Assembly: GCA_030704615.1 (NCBI GenBank) | Contig: CM060732.1 | Location: 30,113,053-30,177,052, forward strand | Direction: 5' to 3' | DNA length: 64,000 bases | Origin: Takakia lepidozioides | Lineage: Eukaryota; Streptophyta; Takakiopsida; Takakiales; Takakiaceae | Part shown: positions 30,158 to 43,687 of the stretch, piece by piece | How positions within the stretch are numbered: the stretch's first letter is position 1 | Layout of the letters: every line of letters starts with the position of its first letter | Translations under genes and position numbers: made by a program | The notes under the pieces: generated by a model | What the model saw: the letters and a program-made list of their open reading frames with translations, nothing else | Told to the model about the DNA's origin: nothing | The model's database searches: none

Positions 30158-33100
30158 ATGGCCAAAGATCAGATACCTTCGAAAACTATTGAGATGCAAC
30201 GTCGGTTCAAAGGTGACACCAATGTGGGCGATAGCTCGATCACCTTCTCATTGGATCATGTACTGTTGCAGGAAACCGGCGTGCTGCGATCAGTAGTGAT
30301 GGAGCAGAGTGTACAGGAACGTACAATCCCACCACACCAGGGCCCCTTAATTCCAAGCTGCAAGGAGAACCTTGAGGCTTTTTTATCATCCCGCTTGAAG
30401 GATCAACTTGAAGGTTCCGAAAGCAGATTCATAGACAGTCCATTAAAGGGTGGAGAGTCCAGGGTCTCTAAAGTCGAATTGGGTGTGGAAGCTCTTTTTG
30501 AGGGCGTTGCGGTGCCAAACTGGCAAGATCAACTCACATTTCGATCACTCGTTGTGGGCACTTTTTTAGGTGTATTGTTTAGTATCATCACTCATAAGCT
30601 TGCATTGACTGTGGGCATCATCCCTTCCTTCAACATTGCAGCGGGTCTTTTGGGTTTCTTCGTCATGAAGTCATGGTCGGGCATGCTTACGAAAGCTGGT
30701 CTGTTGAGCAAACCCTTCACACGCCAGGAAAATACAATTATTCAGACTTGCGTGGTTGCGTGTAGTGATCTTGCGTTCAGTGGTAAGTTTTTTTGGCGGG
30801 CTGAAGTTCTTAGCAGGAGAGACAGAGAAAGAGGCGAGATTCACTAGTATATTAATTGAGATTATGTACATGTATGTGTTGAAGAGATACTGACTTGACA
30901 TGAAGCGGGTGCGGAGCGTTGAGAGGGAGAGCTGGAGAGCTCGAGACATCGTGCCGTGCGTGGGTGTCGATCACTGTGCTAGAAGAAGACTTCGGCCAAA
31001 GCCGGCCTAACTAAGAGCCACGTCGTCTTGCGTTACTTCCCCAGAGCTCTCCCTTTCCGGGGGGGGGGCTTCCTTCTGCTAAACTGTACCTAGCGATAAT
31101 TAGGAGGAACATACGAACGCAACTCTGGACAGGGAATTTTGAGTGCAACCCTCTCGACAAACTGAAACCCGTATAGCTGATGGCCTATTGTTGCCAATGG
31201 TGAGTTTGACACTGTCATTAAGTTGCCGTGGGCTTGAGTGCAGGGGGATTCAGCACATATCTGTTGGCTATGGATCAGCAAAGCTATGAGAACTTGAAAG
31301 GGCAGACTGGCAACCACCTCGAAGATGTCTATGCACCCAGCCTAAGCCGGATCATTCCCTATCTTCTTGTCATCAGTCTTGGTGGTGTTGTTGCACTCGT
31401 TCCTCTCCGCAAGGTCCCTTCCTTCACAATCTAAGAGCTAAAAGTAAATAAAGCCCGTGATGAGATCCTGTGTTTGACATCTAGCCGAGTCTATGCAGTT
31501 GGCATGATTGACAATTCGTTGTTCCACCGAGGGGCCTAGAAATCTGCTGTTTCATCTTCCTTGGTTGTTCAAGGCGAGGTGAACCGATACACAAACGAGA
31601 GTTATGTACAGAACCTTAATGTAACTTACATCCCTAGCTAGCTAGCACATTCCCCCACCATGTGACATTCCGCGCAGGCCTCATACATTTGAAACATTGA
31701 ACTATTCATACACATGTCCAGAACAAACCTTAAAATTGAGGTCTGCAGCGGTGTATGAGTATGATACAAAGAGAGAGAGACTGACTCCTGGCGATATGTA
31801 TTGCAGATATTGGTTATTGAATACGAGCTCACATATCACACTGGGACGGCGACAGGCGTGCTAATCAACAGCTTTCACACTCCCCAGGGTGCTGCTGAGG
31901 CAAAGTACTGATCTTCTCCATTCTGTATTAGCTTTGATTAACGTTCTCCTCGTGAAATAGGGTGAGGTATACGCGTGCCAACATTAAAAGCAAGGGCGAA
32001 ATTGAGAGAGAGACGCTGACTAGCCTGGGTGGGGGTTTCTGCCAATCTGGACACAGAAAGCAAGTGAATTGCTTGGCTAAATACTTCACCATCAGTTTTT
32101 TGTGGAGCTTATTCAAATGGTTCTTCTCCGGCGTTGGTAACACCTGTGGCTTCGACAACTTTCCGTCTCTTGGATTGAAGGCTTTTGAAAACAGGTAGGG
32201 CTCACTCAAGCTCTAAGTTCAATGCCACACAACAGGGACCCTGGCGCTGTGCTCTACGCCTCATCTCCTCTCGCATGGCTGTGAATGGATGAGTACTAGT
32301 TTAATAGATTCTCACCATCCAGCCATCGTAAGAAGCAAGCTCGAGTTTCTTCTTCTGGATCTCCCCGGTTTGCATTTAGATTGTGGAGAGATGTGAACTC
32401 CTTTTACAAGTGAGGCAATGTAACCCATCAATGATCAGGCAGGGAACAGTTGCAGGGACTTGAGCTCCTCCTCTCTCCTCCCTCTGCATTCAGTGTGTCT
32501 ACAAAGAGGGCCCAAAGCTCTCAATGTTTATGGTGGTGCTGGGAAACATTCCTCGTTGATGTGTTGAGAAATATCTGAAGCACGTGAACTTTGGATCTCG
32601 GTATATTACCTATCCTTGAGGGCATGGTCATGACGGAATAGTAGTCCTCCTCGAGCCTGCTGTGGGCTCAAGGTACTAATTCCACCAAAGAAGTATTCCA
32701 ATGACCTGGAGTCAACTGAGTAGTACAATAAGGTAAGTCTGCATTGACATCTTTAGCACATGTGCTGATCCAGCACCAATGGTGACAGAAACAGTTAATG
32801 ACAGCACTTGAGCCTCCCTGGTAACACATGCGATTGAATATATTTGATAAACAGATTCTACTTCAATTTTGCGTTGCCCTATGTTGGCATAGGCATGATC
32901 TGCCCTCATATCGTATCCTGGTCTGTGTTGCTGGGAGGCATTATATCATGGGGCATTATGTGGCCTCTCGTTGAGAATCAGGCGGGCAACTGGTTTCCAA
33001 AGAACCTCCAATCATACGACTTCGAGGGCATCAATGGCTACCGGGTAAGGCTTACCCTGGTGCGCTGCTATTTCTGACTCTTCCTGCTGTCTTAAAACTC

Positions 33101-34984
33101 CAGATGTTTGGATAAAAAATCTTAGATACCTGTTTCCCAGAGGATTACTAGTACCCAAAGCGAGTACGATCCCAATTATTAGGCTACCTCACAAGGAACA
33201 ATACCCACAATGACCAAAGAATGAGTATCTCTCGGCCTCACGACCACAAGGCTACTCCAAACTCTGTCTGTGAGGGTATCATTTCCCCCTCTTGTTGCTT
33301 TGCCCAAAGTTGCGTGGAGTGTCATCTCTTGCTTGGGCTTGAGTGTTGAGTTGTTCTGTGGTTGTACTGACTGTTTTTCCTTTGCGGTTGTGTGTTGTTC
33401 TACCATTTCATTTCCTGTCTCCCTCCTGTTGGAGCTTTCAGTGGACGTTATAGAATTTATTTCTTTCTTTCCTTATACATGCTAACAAGGTCCTTGGCCA
33501 CAGGTTTTTGTGTCCATCGCCCTAATTCTTGGAGACGGGCTCTACAATGCAGCAAAAATAACCTACATCTCTCTTAAATCTGTCTATCTCCAGCACAAAA
33601 AGGCACATCAATTGCCTTCAGTTGGAAGAGCATCCGGTAAGTATTTCCAAAAGGATATAGTATATTTTACAAAGAGTGAGGACTCTCTTATAAAATTTGG
33701 TACTTGTAAGGCAGTCCAGATGTTACAAGCTCAGATAATTCCCCAGCTGAAGGTCTTTGGCCCTCAATTGCCTCTATTGTGCTTTGTACGCAGAGATTTC
33801 TCAAGCTCTTGTGTCTGCTGACGAAAAGAAGAGGACGGAGTACTTTCTCAGGGACCAGATCCCCACTTGGGCTGCAGTTTCCAGTTATGTGGGACTAGCA
33901 GTCATAGCCACTGCGATGGTGCCCCAGATATTCTCCGAAGTGAAGTGGTACTATGTTTTAATCTCATACTGCATCGCCCCCATTTTGGCATTCTGTAACG
34001 CTTATGGTGCTGGTGTCACTGACTGGAGTATGGTGACCACTTATGGGAAAGTGGGTCTCTTCATCTTTGCATCTTGGGCTGGGTCCCATGGGGGCATCAT
34101 TGCAGGACTTGGGACGGCGGGTGTCATGATGACAATTGTTCTGGCTGCCTCAGATCTAATGCAGGCAAGACTCTCTCTGATCTAGGCTTGCCAGAACGAT
34201 AGCAGGTCACCTACTGACAGCGACAACTGAGCTTGCACAGTCAAATTGCTGGTTGCAGCTTATGCGTTGCTTCGAGCAGTCGCACACAGTGCATCTGATG
34301 AGTCCTTGTGTTCAATTGTCAGATTTGATGAACATCAATTTGACAAGGAAATAGAGTGCTTCTGCTCTTTGTACTCAGTGATTGGATGTCTCCACGACAA
34401 TTGACAAGGAGATTATGTCTGAATTGCAGGATTTCAAGACGGGCTATCTCACTCTCTCTTCCGCACGGTCAATGTTCATTAGCCAGCTAGTGGGAACACT
34501 ACTGGGGTGTTTGATTGCCCCACTTACATTCTGGCTTTTTTGGACAGCTTTTCAGATTGGAAAGCCAGATGGAGAATATAAAGCGCCCAATGCAACGATC
34601 TTCAGGGCAATGGCTATCATTGGTACACAAGGATTCTCATTTCTCCCCAAGCACTGCCTACAAATCTGTTATGGATTTTTTGTAGGTGCCATTGTGGTCA
34701 ACATTGCAAGAGATATGACCCCTCGTCAGTATGCCAGATTCATCCCTATCCCTATTGCAATGGCTTTACCCTTCTACCTTGGAACTTACTTTGCCATGGA
34801 TATGGTGGTAGGCTCCATGATACTTTTCATCTGGCAAAAGCGCAATCCACAGGAGGCTGATACCTTTGCCACAGTTGTAGCTTCAGGATTGATTTGTGGG
34901 GATGGTCTTTGGACAGTGCCATCTGCCATTCTTGCTCTCGTTGACATGAACCCACCCATTTGCATCAGCTTCCTGCCAACATGA
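30158..34984 (+). CDS. YSL: Yellow Stripe-Like oligopeptide-family metal transporter
   Basis: A membrane transporter of the OPT family, YSL branch, which moves metal-nicotianamine or related chelates. Exons: 30158-30782, 31244-31413, 31807-31904, 32057-32194, 32855-33044, 33504-33636, 33794-34164, 34430-34984. The total of 2280 nt in one frame gives 759 aa. After a longer than usual hydrophilic N terminus (~110 residues) comes the conserved [20 protein letters not shown], then [110 protein letters not shown] and the C-terminal [11 protein letters not shown]. Many hydrophobic segments fit ~14 transmembrane helices. The last intron uses a GC donor (CAG/GCAAGA at 34165). No lesions were seen. 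Confidence 0.93.
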
Positions 34985-36719
34985 TTACTCCCTCTCTCAC
35001 ACACCCACCCCCACCCCCTCATGTAGACTATACAATAGTGCCTATACAATATGCAATGCCTGTCAATTTGTTCCTATCCATATTTCTAGCTTGCCTTCCA
35101 TTGAATTTCCTCACACGACTAGTCTAGGTGGAAGTTGAAGGGGAGCACAGGCAAATAGAAAACACAATGGAGCTACGTTTCACAGACATCTAATCCATAC
35201 TCCAATGTTTCTGCAGCATTATAGATGAGGGACTGAAACGGCTTAACCTGCCAGAACATGCATAGACTTTTGAAGTCTCTATCTTCCGCTTACACGTGGA
35301 GATCGTGATTCTTGTATAGCAAGATAAGTTTAGATTACACCAATGTAAGCACTGATAGTCCTTTTCCATATTCAGTAGTACCTTAACACTTGAGCTAGTA
35401 AGAACAACAAAAATGGGTGGTAACCCCATGCATGACACAAAAAGTGAAATATCAGAACATATTTGTGTATCAACATGTATCATAACCCTTCAAAATAAAC
35501 TGTAACTGATTCAAGGGTGCCTCTCACACTGTGCCTCAAGTGCAACAACCTAAGGGCAGGCATTTGTAAGAGGAGTGGGGGTGGAGAGGACTTACTGTGC
35601 CAGTGTGACGACCTCTACAGTGACCTACTATTGCAAATTCCCAAATTGAGTGACTTCATAACCACAACATTGTGTTGTATGTGAGGACTCCATCATTCCA
35701 ATGACAGAATATTTACGATTCCAGTAGGAAGAAAACTGTTGCTGGTATTGATCATCTAAGCTTCTACCATAGGTTCTGGACCAATGAACTCAAATGATAA
35801 TGACAAGGGTGTGGCTGCAGGGTTTACTGAATTGAACAAAATACCCTTGATGACCTGCTGTCACCTTCAAGGGAAAGTTATCAGTGACACTCTTGCCACC
35901 TGCAGTACCTGCCATGCACCATAACTGATGTCTGCCTGGCAATTCTCAAGTCACTGGTTGGGATGTGATCTATTCCCATTTCTGTCTGTCATAGAAGATC
36001 AAGAGTTGCATGCTCTGGAAAGGCAGAATTTGGGGAATCACACCCTCCACAGTTAACAGGATGGTGAAGGGGAACAACATTCACCTGTAACATCAGGCCA
36101 TGGACCTGCTCAACTGTGATCTTGGAACTGTCTTGCGCAATTTTTGCAAGTTGCAACTCCACGTGCTACAGCAGAGTTAAAGCAGGGTTTCACAAAATGT
36201 GTTATAATACTGACGGACAAAACATGGGTCAACTGTTCAATACTGTGGCCCAGATCTCGCACTTAGTGAGCAAGGTTATTGCAACAACGTCAAAGAGAGA
36301 GCAGAGAGATTTTAGGCGGGTATATAATAGGGTGTGTGGAATGGTCTCAAATACCCTAGGTAGGGAGCTGGGCAACACCCCTCAATACCCCCCTTGCGCA
36401 TTTGAGCAGGCAGCCCAGTGGTGGTTGGGTGTTTGTGCCTTGCCTGTGCATAACCTGGGTGATCCTGGGTTCAATCCTTCAACATGTGCCTTCAACCGCC
36501 CATTGGGCCCTCCCTCCGTGGGCTGTGTGTTGAGCAGTAGGCTCCATAAATTCACTGGACATTAAAGAAGCTTTTATATCTTTATGTGTTTGTAAGAACC
36601 CCAGGTGAAATCAGACCGGCCTGGCATCTCTTACCATTGTTCAGGCGGTGGAATGCAAACTTAGGCGGGTCTGGGTTTATGGTATATGGTAGGGAATTAA
36701 CCAATGTCGGCCCTTGGGT
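34985..36719. other. No gene recognised
   Basis: Region 3' of the YSL gene. An AATAAA-like signal (AAAATAAAC) occurs near 35493. The frame at 36116-36565 (149 codons) has no recognisable domain and is treated as chance. Confidence 0.5.
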
Positions 36720-37320
36720 GGTTATTTATTCTTGTCTCTAATAACAGTTGGTTATCTACGGTTACATATATAAGTAACCGCCGGAGATGAAAAATTGAAA
36801 TAACCTGTCCGGTTAGGAACCGGCAGAGTGTAGGCATACAAGTAACCAGTCCCAATAGCAACTGGCGCAGAGGTCAAAATTTTAAAAATTGATATAGACA
36901 ACCGGTTGGGTGTTTTTTAAGTGGACGATTATGAAAACATATATTGGCCCTAATAACCTAAGGTTATGAGTGGCGGTTCTGAGGTGTGAGTCCTTGGCTA
37001 AATTCATGAATGAGCTTGCCAGGGCTTCATATACTATTGTACTAATGCAGGCTTGAAAATACATTTATAATTCCATATTCTTTTTTAAATATATATATAT
37101 ACATAACTGTTTGTATAACCTCAGTTATAGCGAAAATGAACACTAGATTTATGGGTGGCCAAAAAACATGTCACTCTTAATCGCAACCGGCAAGTTATTA
37201 GAAAGTCAATAAATTGAAGTAACCGGCCTACAAGGTTCTTTCAATATTGAGTTCCAATGTAACCACAACCGCCTGTTCGCAAAAAATATAAATAACCACC
37301 CAACAGTGGAATTAACCCAG
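36720..37320. repeat. Degenerate GTAACCGG-rich region
   Basis: Short variants of (G)TAACCGG(C) recur irregularly: GTAACCGCCGG, TAACCTGTCCGGTTAGGAAC, AGTAACCAG, ACAACCGGTTGGG, GCAACCGGCAAG, AGTAACCGGCC, CACAACCGCC. They lie in A/T-rich sequence, often with AAATAAC around them. This could be a decayed tandem repeat or a non-coding transposon. No ends were found. Confidence 0.45.
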
Positions 37321-37327
37321 TAGAATT

Positions 37328-37870
37328 CTACATGCAATGGCTATAAGAAATGCTTAAAGGCTCACATGGTTGATCGGCACAACACTTTACGGATACCGAC
37401 AACGAGTGGGAGTGCGAGACATGCATGGGACGTTGAAACTTGTTTGCAAACAACGTCCGTTTCTGAGACTCGAATGGGGTCCCATGGTATCCAGAGTCCC
37501 AAAAATCCAGTGCAGGGACCACACTGGACTTAGGAGAGATTTTGGGACTCTCTCTCTGACACAGATTCAAATTATTAATAAACTTGCCGAGCTCATCCAT
37601 CTCGGAATTGGAACCAATCAACACGGTGCTGTCCTCCACCAATACTTTGTCGTTTCAGCGCAGCTTCCGACAAATGTCTGTCCACACTCCAAAGTTGGGT
37701 GGAACGAAGTGAGATTTGTGCGGCCCGAGAAGCATGCACAGCTCAACACAGCACAGCACCTTTTGGGGAGAAACCCATGTACTACCTAAAGTGAAGGCGA
37801 TCCTTCGATGTTGATGCCCAGTAATTAGAACGTGTACATGGCATTGGGGCGATTGTACAGTGCTCTTCAC
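37328..37870 (-). pseudogene. Possible LINE endonuclease-domain remnant
   Basis: Two minus-strand frames meet around 37650. The upstream one ends VWTDICRKLR and the downstream one has KVLVEDSTVLIGSNSEMDEL. The order W-T-D-I-x-R-L followed by N-D-K-V-L-V resembles the stretch before and around the metal-binding motif of LINE endonucleases, but the key GDFN is not intact. The frame is broken and no RT was found beside it. Confidence 0.35.
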
Positions 37871-38801
37871 ATCACGATAACTCTTCTCTGATTGGGCACG
37901 ACAGCAATCTAATGTACCTACTACCTAGAGCCAAACTTTCATGCACATTTTTCAGTTGCTGTGATCGTGATCACTGCTCAGGAACTCTCACTTTTGATGA
38001 GATGCTGTTGTGGGTTTCAGTGTCATGAGTCCACGAACTGTAGAAATGTTGATGCGATCTGTACAGCCACACTTCTGGTGATTCGGAAAGTTGCACATGT
38101 TTTAGTTGTGGGAATAAGCTAAAGGGTGCATGCTCACAGTACAGCAGTTATGGCTACTTGGCGGTTACAGCTCGAGGGATGTAGTGTTTTCTCAGCTCGT
38201 TTTCTACCATGGGGGCTGGTTCCCATGGAAGGTGGGTTTGCCTAGTATCCACGACGTTACGGCCACTGTAGCCACCAAAAGAAAAAGTGGTTAATAAGGC
38301 AGGGAGATCGAGACAACAGTGACTCGTATGAGTGAGATTCTCTGTAGGCTCTTGTGGGGCCCTTCCCATGATGTAGTTGGGTGGATCCCTCACAGCCTCA
38401 TCTTTAGCGTGCTCATGGATTTGCAAGGCCGTGGGAAAAGCCAGGCTTCTAGAGACTCTGCGAAAATGGGAGCGGTGAGCTGCATCCGGTTGGACAAAGA
38501 CACGTAGATCATAATGCCACGGAGTGAGTATAATAGGTGAGAGAGACTGTCTAACGGGAGTGGAAAAACTGCAAGGTCGGAACTTCAAATTTCAAACCTG
38601 AGAGAGTGGGAATCACAATTCTAGACAAATATGGAGCTCCAGATATTTGAGAGGGACTTATGGAATGGTTTAATGAGCAGTGGGGCAGACAGTCAGTGAG
38701 AACAAGAGTTAGTGAGAGCTCTAGAGAAACTCGAAAGATGTCGGCTTGAGAGAGCTAGAAAGGAGGGAGAGGAGGGGGGCAAACCGGGAAGACATAATCT
38801 G
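37871..38801. promoter_or_regulatory. Upstream region of the receptor kinase gene
   Basis: No coding frame with recognisable motifs. It must contain the promoter and 5' leader of the LRR receptor kinase. The 38712-38801 part stays open in frame with the kinase gene but has no ATG and reads as basic, low-complexity sequence, so it is taken as leader. Confidence 0.4.
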
Positions 38802-41800
38802 ATGGGACACATGGTGCCCATCGGCAGGGAGGTCCTAGCCACTACGGTTGTAATATCGACTCTTCTCCTCTTACTACATGTTGTTTCCGCCACCATAGCC
38901 AATGACCTTATAGCTCTCCTTTCTCTCAGAAGCAACTTGCAGGACAGTGAAGGTCATCTTAACCACTGGCAGGCTTCTGATACTAGCCCGTGCCACTGGA
39001 CTGGTGTGACCTGCAACAGCACTGGAGGCAAAGTGATAGGCCTCAATCTTTCTGCCATGAAGTTGAATGGGTCTCTGTCGGATGACATAGCTAACCTCGC
39101 GGGTCTCACTACTCTGGATGTTGATAACAATTACCTCTCTGGGTCCCTGCCCTCAGGGATTTCGAACCTCACCCAACTGATCTCCCTCAACATCTCGTGG
39201 AACAATTTTGGCGGAGTCTTTCCAATAGGGTTCTCGCAGCTGAGCTCATTGCAGGTGGGTGGTAGGAGCTCATACATGTGCGCATGCAGTATTTATATGT
39301 ACACAGACAGTTCTACTCAAGTCTGTTGATGGGATGTCCAGCCATGAGCTGTCAATGCAGTGCAGATTTATAAAGATTATGTAGAACGGCCTGTCCCTTG
39401 AAAGAGTACATATGGACAGCACATGAGCAGAATTGACAGTCTCATATATAGCAAGTGCTTCATTTTGGATAGCATGAGGTGTCTACATACATGTCTACAT
39501 CGTTCCAGGGATCCAGCTTGCAAATAAAACAATTTCCTGAAAAGCATTGTAGTCTGCAGTCGCGCAACTGCTCCTTAAATGTGTCGAGCCATAATGCACC
39601 TATAATGGGTCTCGCTCAGAGAGCCTGGAGGCGAGAGAACGGTCGCGCGCGGTTGGGGGAGTGTCTCTTCCACCTGATGCAAATATGGCTGAAACTGAAC
39701 TGGTTGTCTATCTAGATCGGTGCTCTTATTCACCTGGGCACAGGCCTTTCCGCCCAGACCGCTCCACTTGAAGGTTTGACTTTGAACAGTTAAGTCCAGG
39801 CATCTATCCAAGACATGTGCAAACAAGATTTGTCATCCTCTAGACCTTACGAATCAGGTTTTGGGTGCAAGAAAGTTTCAAAGGATCTAGAGGTAGATAC
39901 ACGGTAAACACCTGAAGAGTGCTCAGTTATATTGCAAGAGGGCTTTGCAAGCTCAACCGAAATCAATGACTAGGTCAGAGAGATTAATAAAATCACCTGA
40001 CACATCTACCTAGTTTGGCTGGCGCTTGAGAGATAACTTGTGTGATCTACAGCAATTGAAACTGTAAGTCTGTGAACGCTCTGTCAGTTGAATTCAGACT
40101 GTAGTGCACCCGTGCAGGTACTGGATGCATATAACAACATGTTCCAGGGCTCGCTTCCGGAGGACATCAGCCAGCTCTCCCGTAGCCTGAAGTACCTCCA
40201 TTTTGGCGGGAGCAACTTCAGTGGTGGCATCCCTTCGAGCTTTGGGGCGCTGACAAATCTCTCCTTCCTGCACCTTGGTGGAAATTCTCTATCCGGGTGC
40301 ATCCCCCCCCAACTCGGAAACCTCACTAAGATCCTCCGAATGGAACTCCAGTATAATCGTTTTTATTGTGACCTCCCACCTGAGTTAGGCAACTTATCTT
40401 CGATCACTTACTTGGATATCTCCAACGCGCAGCTCACTGGTCCTATCCCTGCACAGTTAGGCCGGCTGTCTACCCTTGCAACTCTGTTCCTTGACAGAAA
40501 CAATATGAGCGGAAACTTGTCCTCACAGCTAGGGGACCTCATCTCTATCTCATCTCTGGATTTGTCCGACAACTTCTTCACAGGATCGATATTTGATGGA
40601 ATCTCAAACCTGCAGAATCTGAGGTTCTTTGATGTTTCTGTCAACAATATGAATGGGATCATTCCCGCGGGCCTAGGGGATCTGCCCAACCTTCTCACCC
40701 TCGAACTTTGGAGCAACAGCTTCACAGGTAACTATGTCATCCAGTTTTGTACATAAGAAGATATATCATGACATTCTAGGAATGTTCAAGTTTGAGTGAG
40801 CACTGAGGGGAATTGAAAGTGAAAACTGCTCACCTGGGCCAGGGGAGGTTTAATGCGGTCAACAGATTAAATCTTGCCGGAATGATGTACGTGTGCATAA
40901 GCTCCTCCGCATGTGCTCAGGCTGAATTCATACAGCTATTGAAGTGCATTACCAGGTCGTAGAACTATTAGTTGCATGATCTGAATGTTGACCAGCACGT
41001 ACATGTGTAGAGAACAAAGCCTTTCTCTAGAGGCAGATTTATCTGGTGAGTTCACATTTAATACTTGGAGAATTATAGAGATCTATTGGTAGCTGTACTG
41101 GAGGTACCAGTACCTAGCCTGTGATGGCCACCAGGATACCTTTTCAGCTCGAAAATTGTGCATATGATGGAGCTTGGCTTTCAGAAAGGCACTACAGTTG
41201 ACAGTGCACAGGTTGGTATGCTCGAAGCTGCTTGTGATATAAGCCACATGTATTCTCATGTATGTAGTTGTGGGTCACTGGCACAGGAGAGCTTCCTCAA
41301 CAGCTGGGGCGCAAGAGTAGTCTGGAATGGTTAGATGTTTCATCGAACTTTCTCACTGGCTCCATTCCTCCATATATGTGCGAGCGGGAAAAACTCTATA
41401 GACTGCTTCTATTTGACAACCTTCTTTCAGGGCCTATACCTCTCAGCCTCGGAGCCTGCCTCAGCTTGGAAAGAGTGCGGATTGGAGGCAATCAGCTAAC
41501 TGGACCTATTCCCACCGGTTTTGGACAGATGCCCAGTTTGACGTATTTGGACCTGTCTTGGAACTCTCTTAGTGGCACTATTCCTGAAGACATTGGCTCT
41601 GCATCTAAGGTAATCAGAGTTCGAATAAGGTCTTTCAATGCACGCTCGAGCTCGGTCACATTATAAGCTGTGCTCGTAGACTTCAGAAGAGTAGGAGAAT
41701 ATCGGCCGCCCCAAAACCACATAGGGAACTTGTGGCTGCCTGTATGACTGTTGGTTTTCCAGCATTGTGTTCAATGTCTTTGATTTAAAGTGGAATGCAG

Positions 41801-43687
41801 TTCTGTCTGACATTAGCTCATCAGTGTGGCTAGAGGTAAATTAGGTTCCAGTGGCTAACGATCGCTCGAAATTTCAGGTACTCTTTCTGGACGTCTCCCA
41901 CAATCAACTTAATGGTGGATTCCAAATGAATGCATGGAACCTCAACAATCTCAAAATATTCTATGCATCGAACAACAAGCTCTCAGGAACCCTTCTTCCT
42001 CTGTTCGGCAACCTTTCCTCTCTCTACATTCTGGACCTGTCTGAGAACAGCTTCACAGGCACCATCCCGGGCCCGGAGTTGGAAACATGTACGAAGCTCA
42101 CTAGCTTGAATTTGAGACACAACCAGCTAACGGGAAGCATTCCACCTGCTATAGGAGGTATGCCGGGACTCAACATCCTTGATCTATCATCAAACCAGTT
42201 GAGTGGGTCACTGCCGCCGTCATTTAACAACGCAACCACTCTGGAAGTTTTCAACATCTCCTTCAATAATCTTCAAGGCCCGATACCAACGGGTGCTAAC
42301 TTTGAGGTTATGAATGCCAGCTCGTTTCTGGGAAACCCCGAGCTTTGCGGGGGGCCCGGCCTAAAGACATGTGCAAAAATGGAGGCGTGGAGAAAGAAGG
42401 GAGCTCCTGCACGGAGCACTGCCTGGATTGTCGGCATCTGTTTTGCAGTAGCATGCATGTTTCTTCTTGTACTCGGTCTCCTATCATTCTTCAAACTGTA
42501 CAGAAGGCATGCAAGCTGTTCTCTTGAAAGAGTAACTGAGGAGTGGCCGTGGCAGCTCACCGCATTTCAGAGGCTGGAATTCTCAGCCCATGAGATTGTG
42601 GCATGCTTGCGAGACCACAATATCATCGGCATGGGACTTGCAGGTACGGTGACCACCATTTGGCCGCCTCATCTTTTAATCGTCTCTGTTAATTGAACCA
42701 GAATACCTTGTATATAAATTATGCAGTTTCTTTGTGATGGCAGGGACGGTATACAAGGCGGAAATGGCGAGTGGTGAAACGGTGGCAGTGAAGAAGCTGT
42801 GGGCGGGCCCGAAAGCTTCCTCCTCCTTCCGCACAGACCTCGGCTTCTCGACAGAGGTCAATATGCTGGGCAATATTCGGCACCGCAACATCGTCAAACT
42901 TCTCGGGTTCTGCTCAAACACCCACACCAATCTCCTCGTCTACGAGTACATGCCCAACGGGAGCTTGGGTCAAATCCTGCACAGGCCGAGGGAGTTGGAG
43001 AACGTCGGGGAGAACATTCTTGCGGACTGGCAGACGCGGTATAACATCGGGCTGGGCGTGGCACAGGGCCTTTGTTATTTACACCATGACTGCAGCCCCC
43101 CCATCGTGCACAGAGATGTGAAGAGCAACAACATTTTGCTTGACTCGCGTATAGAGGCGAGGGTGGCGGACTTTGGCCTGGCTAAGCTCTTCCACATTGA
43201 CGACTCTATGTCTCTCGTGGCAGGCTCTTATGGGTACATTGCCCCAGGTGAGTCACCCAAAGGAGAAGAATAGATCATCTCACTGGTCACAGTTTGTTGT
43301 TTGCCTGCAGAGTTTTCTGATCCTTTTATATCATGTCCAGAGTATGCGTACACACTCAAAGTGGATGAGAAGAGCGACATATACAGCTTTGGCGTGGTGT
43401 TGCTGGAGCTGCTGACGGGACGGCAGCCCAGCGACCCCGAAGTCGGAGACTCAGATGGTAACATTGTGCAATGGGTTAGCAGAAAGATTCAGACAAAAGG
43501 TGGCATTGCTCAAGTCTTGGACTCAAATGTGGGAGCCGGATGCCCCTCTGTTCAAGAGGAAATGATTCTGGTCTTGAGGATCGCTTTGCTTTGTTCCAGC
43601 AGAAGCCCTAGGGATCGTCCCTCCATGAGAGACGTTGTTACTATGCTCTTGGAGGCAGAGCCTCGCAGGAAAGTGATTTTCAAATAG
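38802..43687 (+). CDS. LRR receptor-like kinase, subfamily XI (PXY/TDR-like)
   Basis: A plasma-membrane receptor kinase of the class that perceives CLE-type peptides. Exons: 38802-39254, 40118-40727, 41287-41609, 41878-42643, 42744-43247, 43341-43687; 3003 nt gives 1000 aa. In order: a signal peptide ([15 protein letters not shown]), the LRRNT domain with WTGVTC, roughly 20 LRRs, the GNPELCGG cap, a transmembrane helix ([20 protein letters not shown]), and a kinase with [55 protein letters not shown]. The Arg before the catalytic Asp makes it an RD kinase, and all catalytic residues are present. The text around [20 protein letters not shown] is closest to PXY/PXL receptors as I know them. The ATG at 38802 is chosen because it directly precedes the signal peptide. 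Three introns interrupt the LRR region, more than in flowering-plant relatives, which usually have one intron in the kinase part. Confidence 0.92.

Noticed and set aside
36116..36565. 149-codon frame between YSL and the receptor kinase
   Set aside because: No recognisable domain, no splice-compatible neighbours, composition like the surrounding intergenic DNA.
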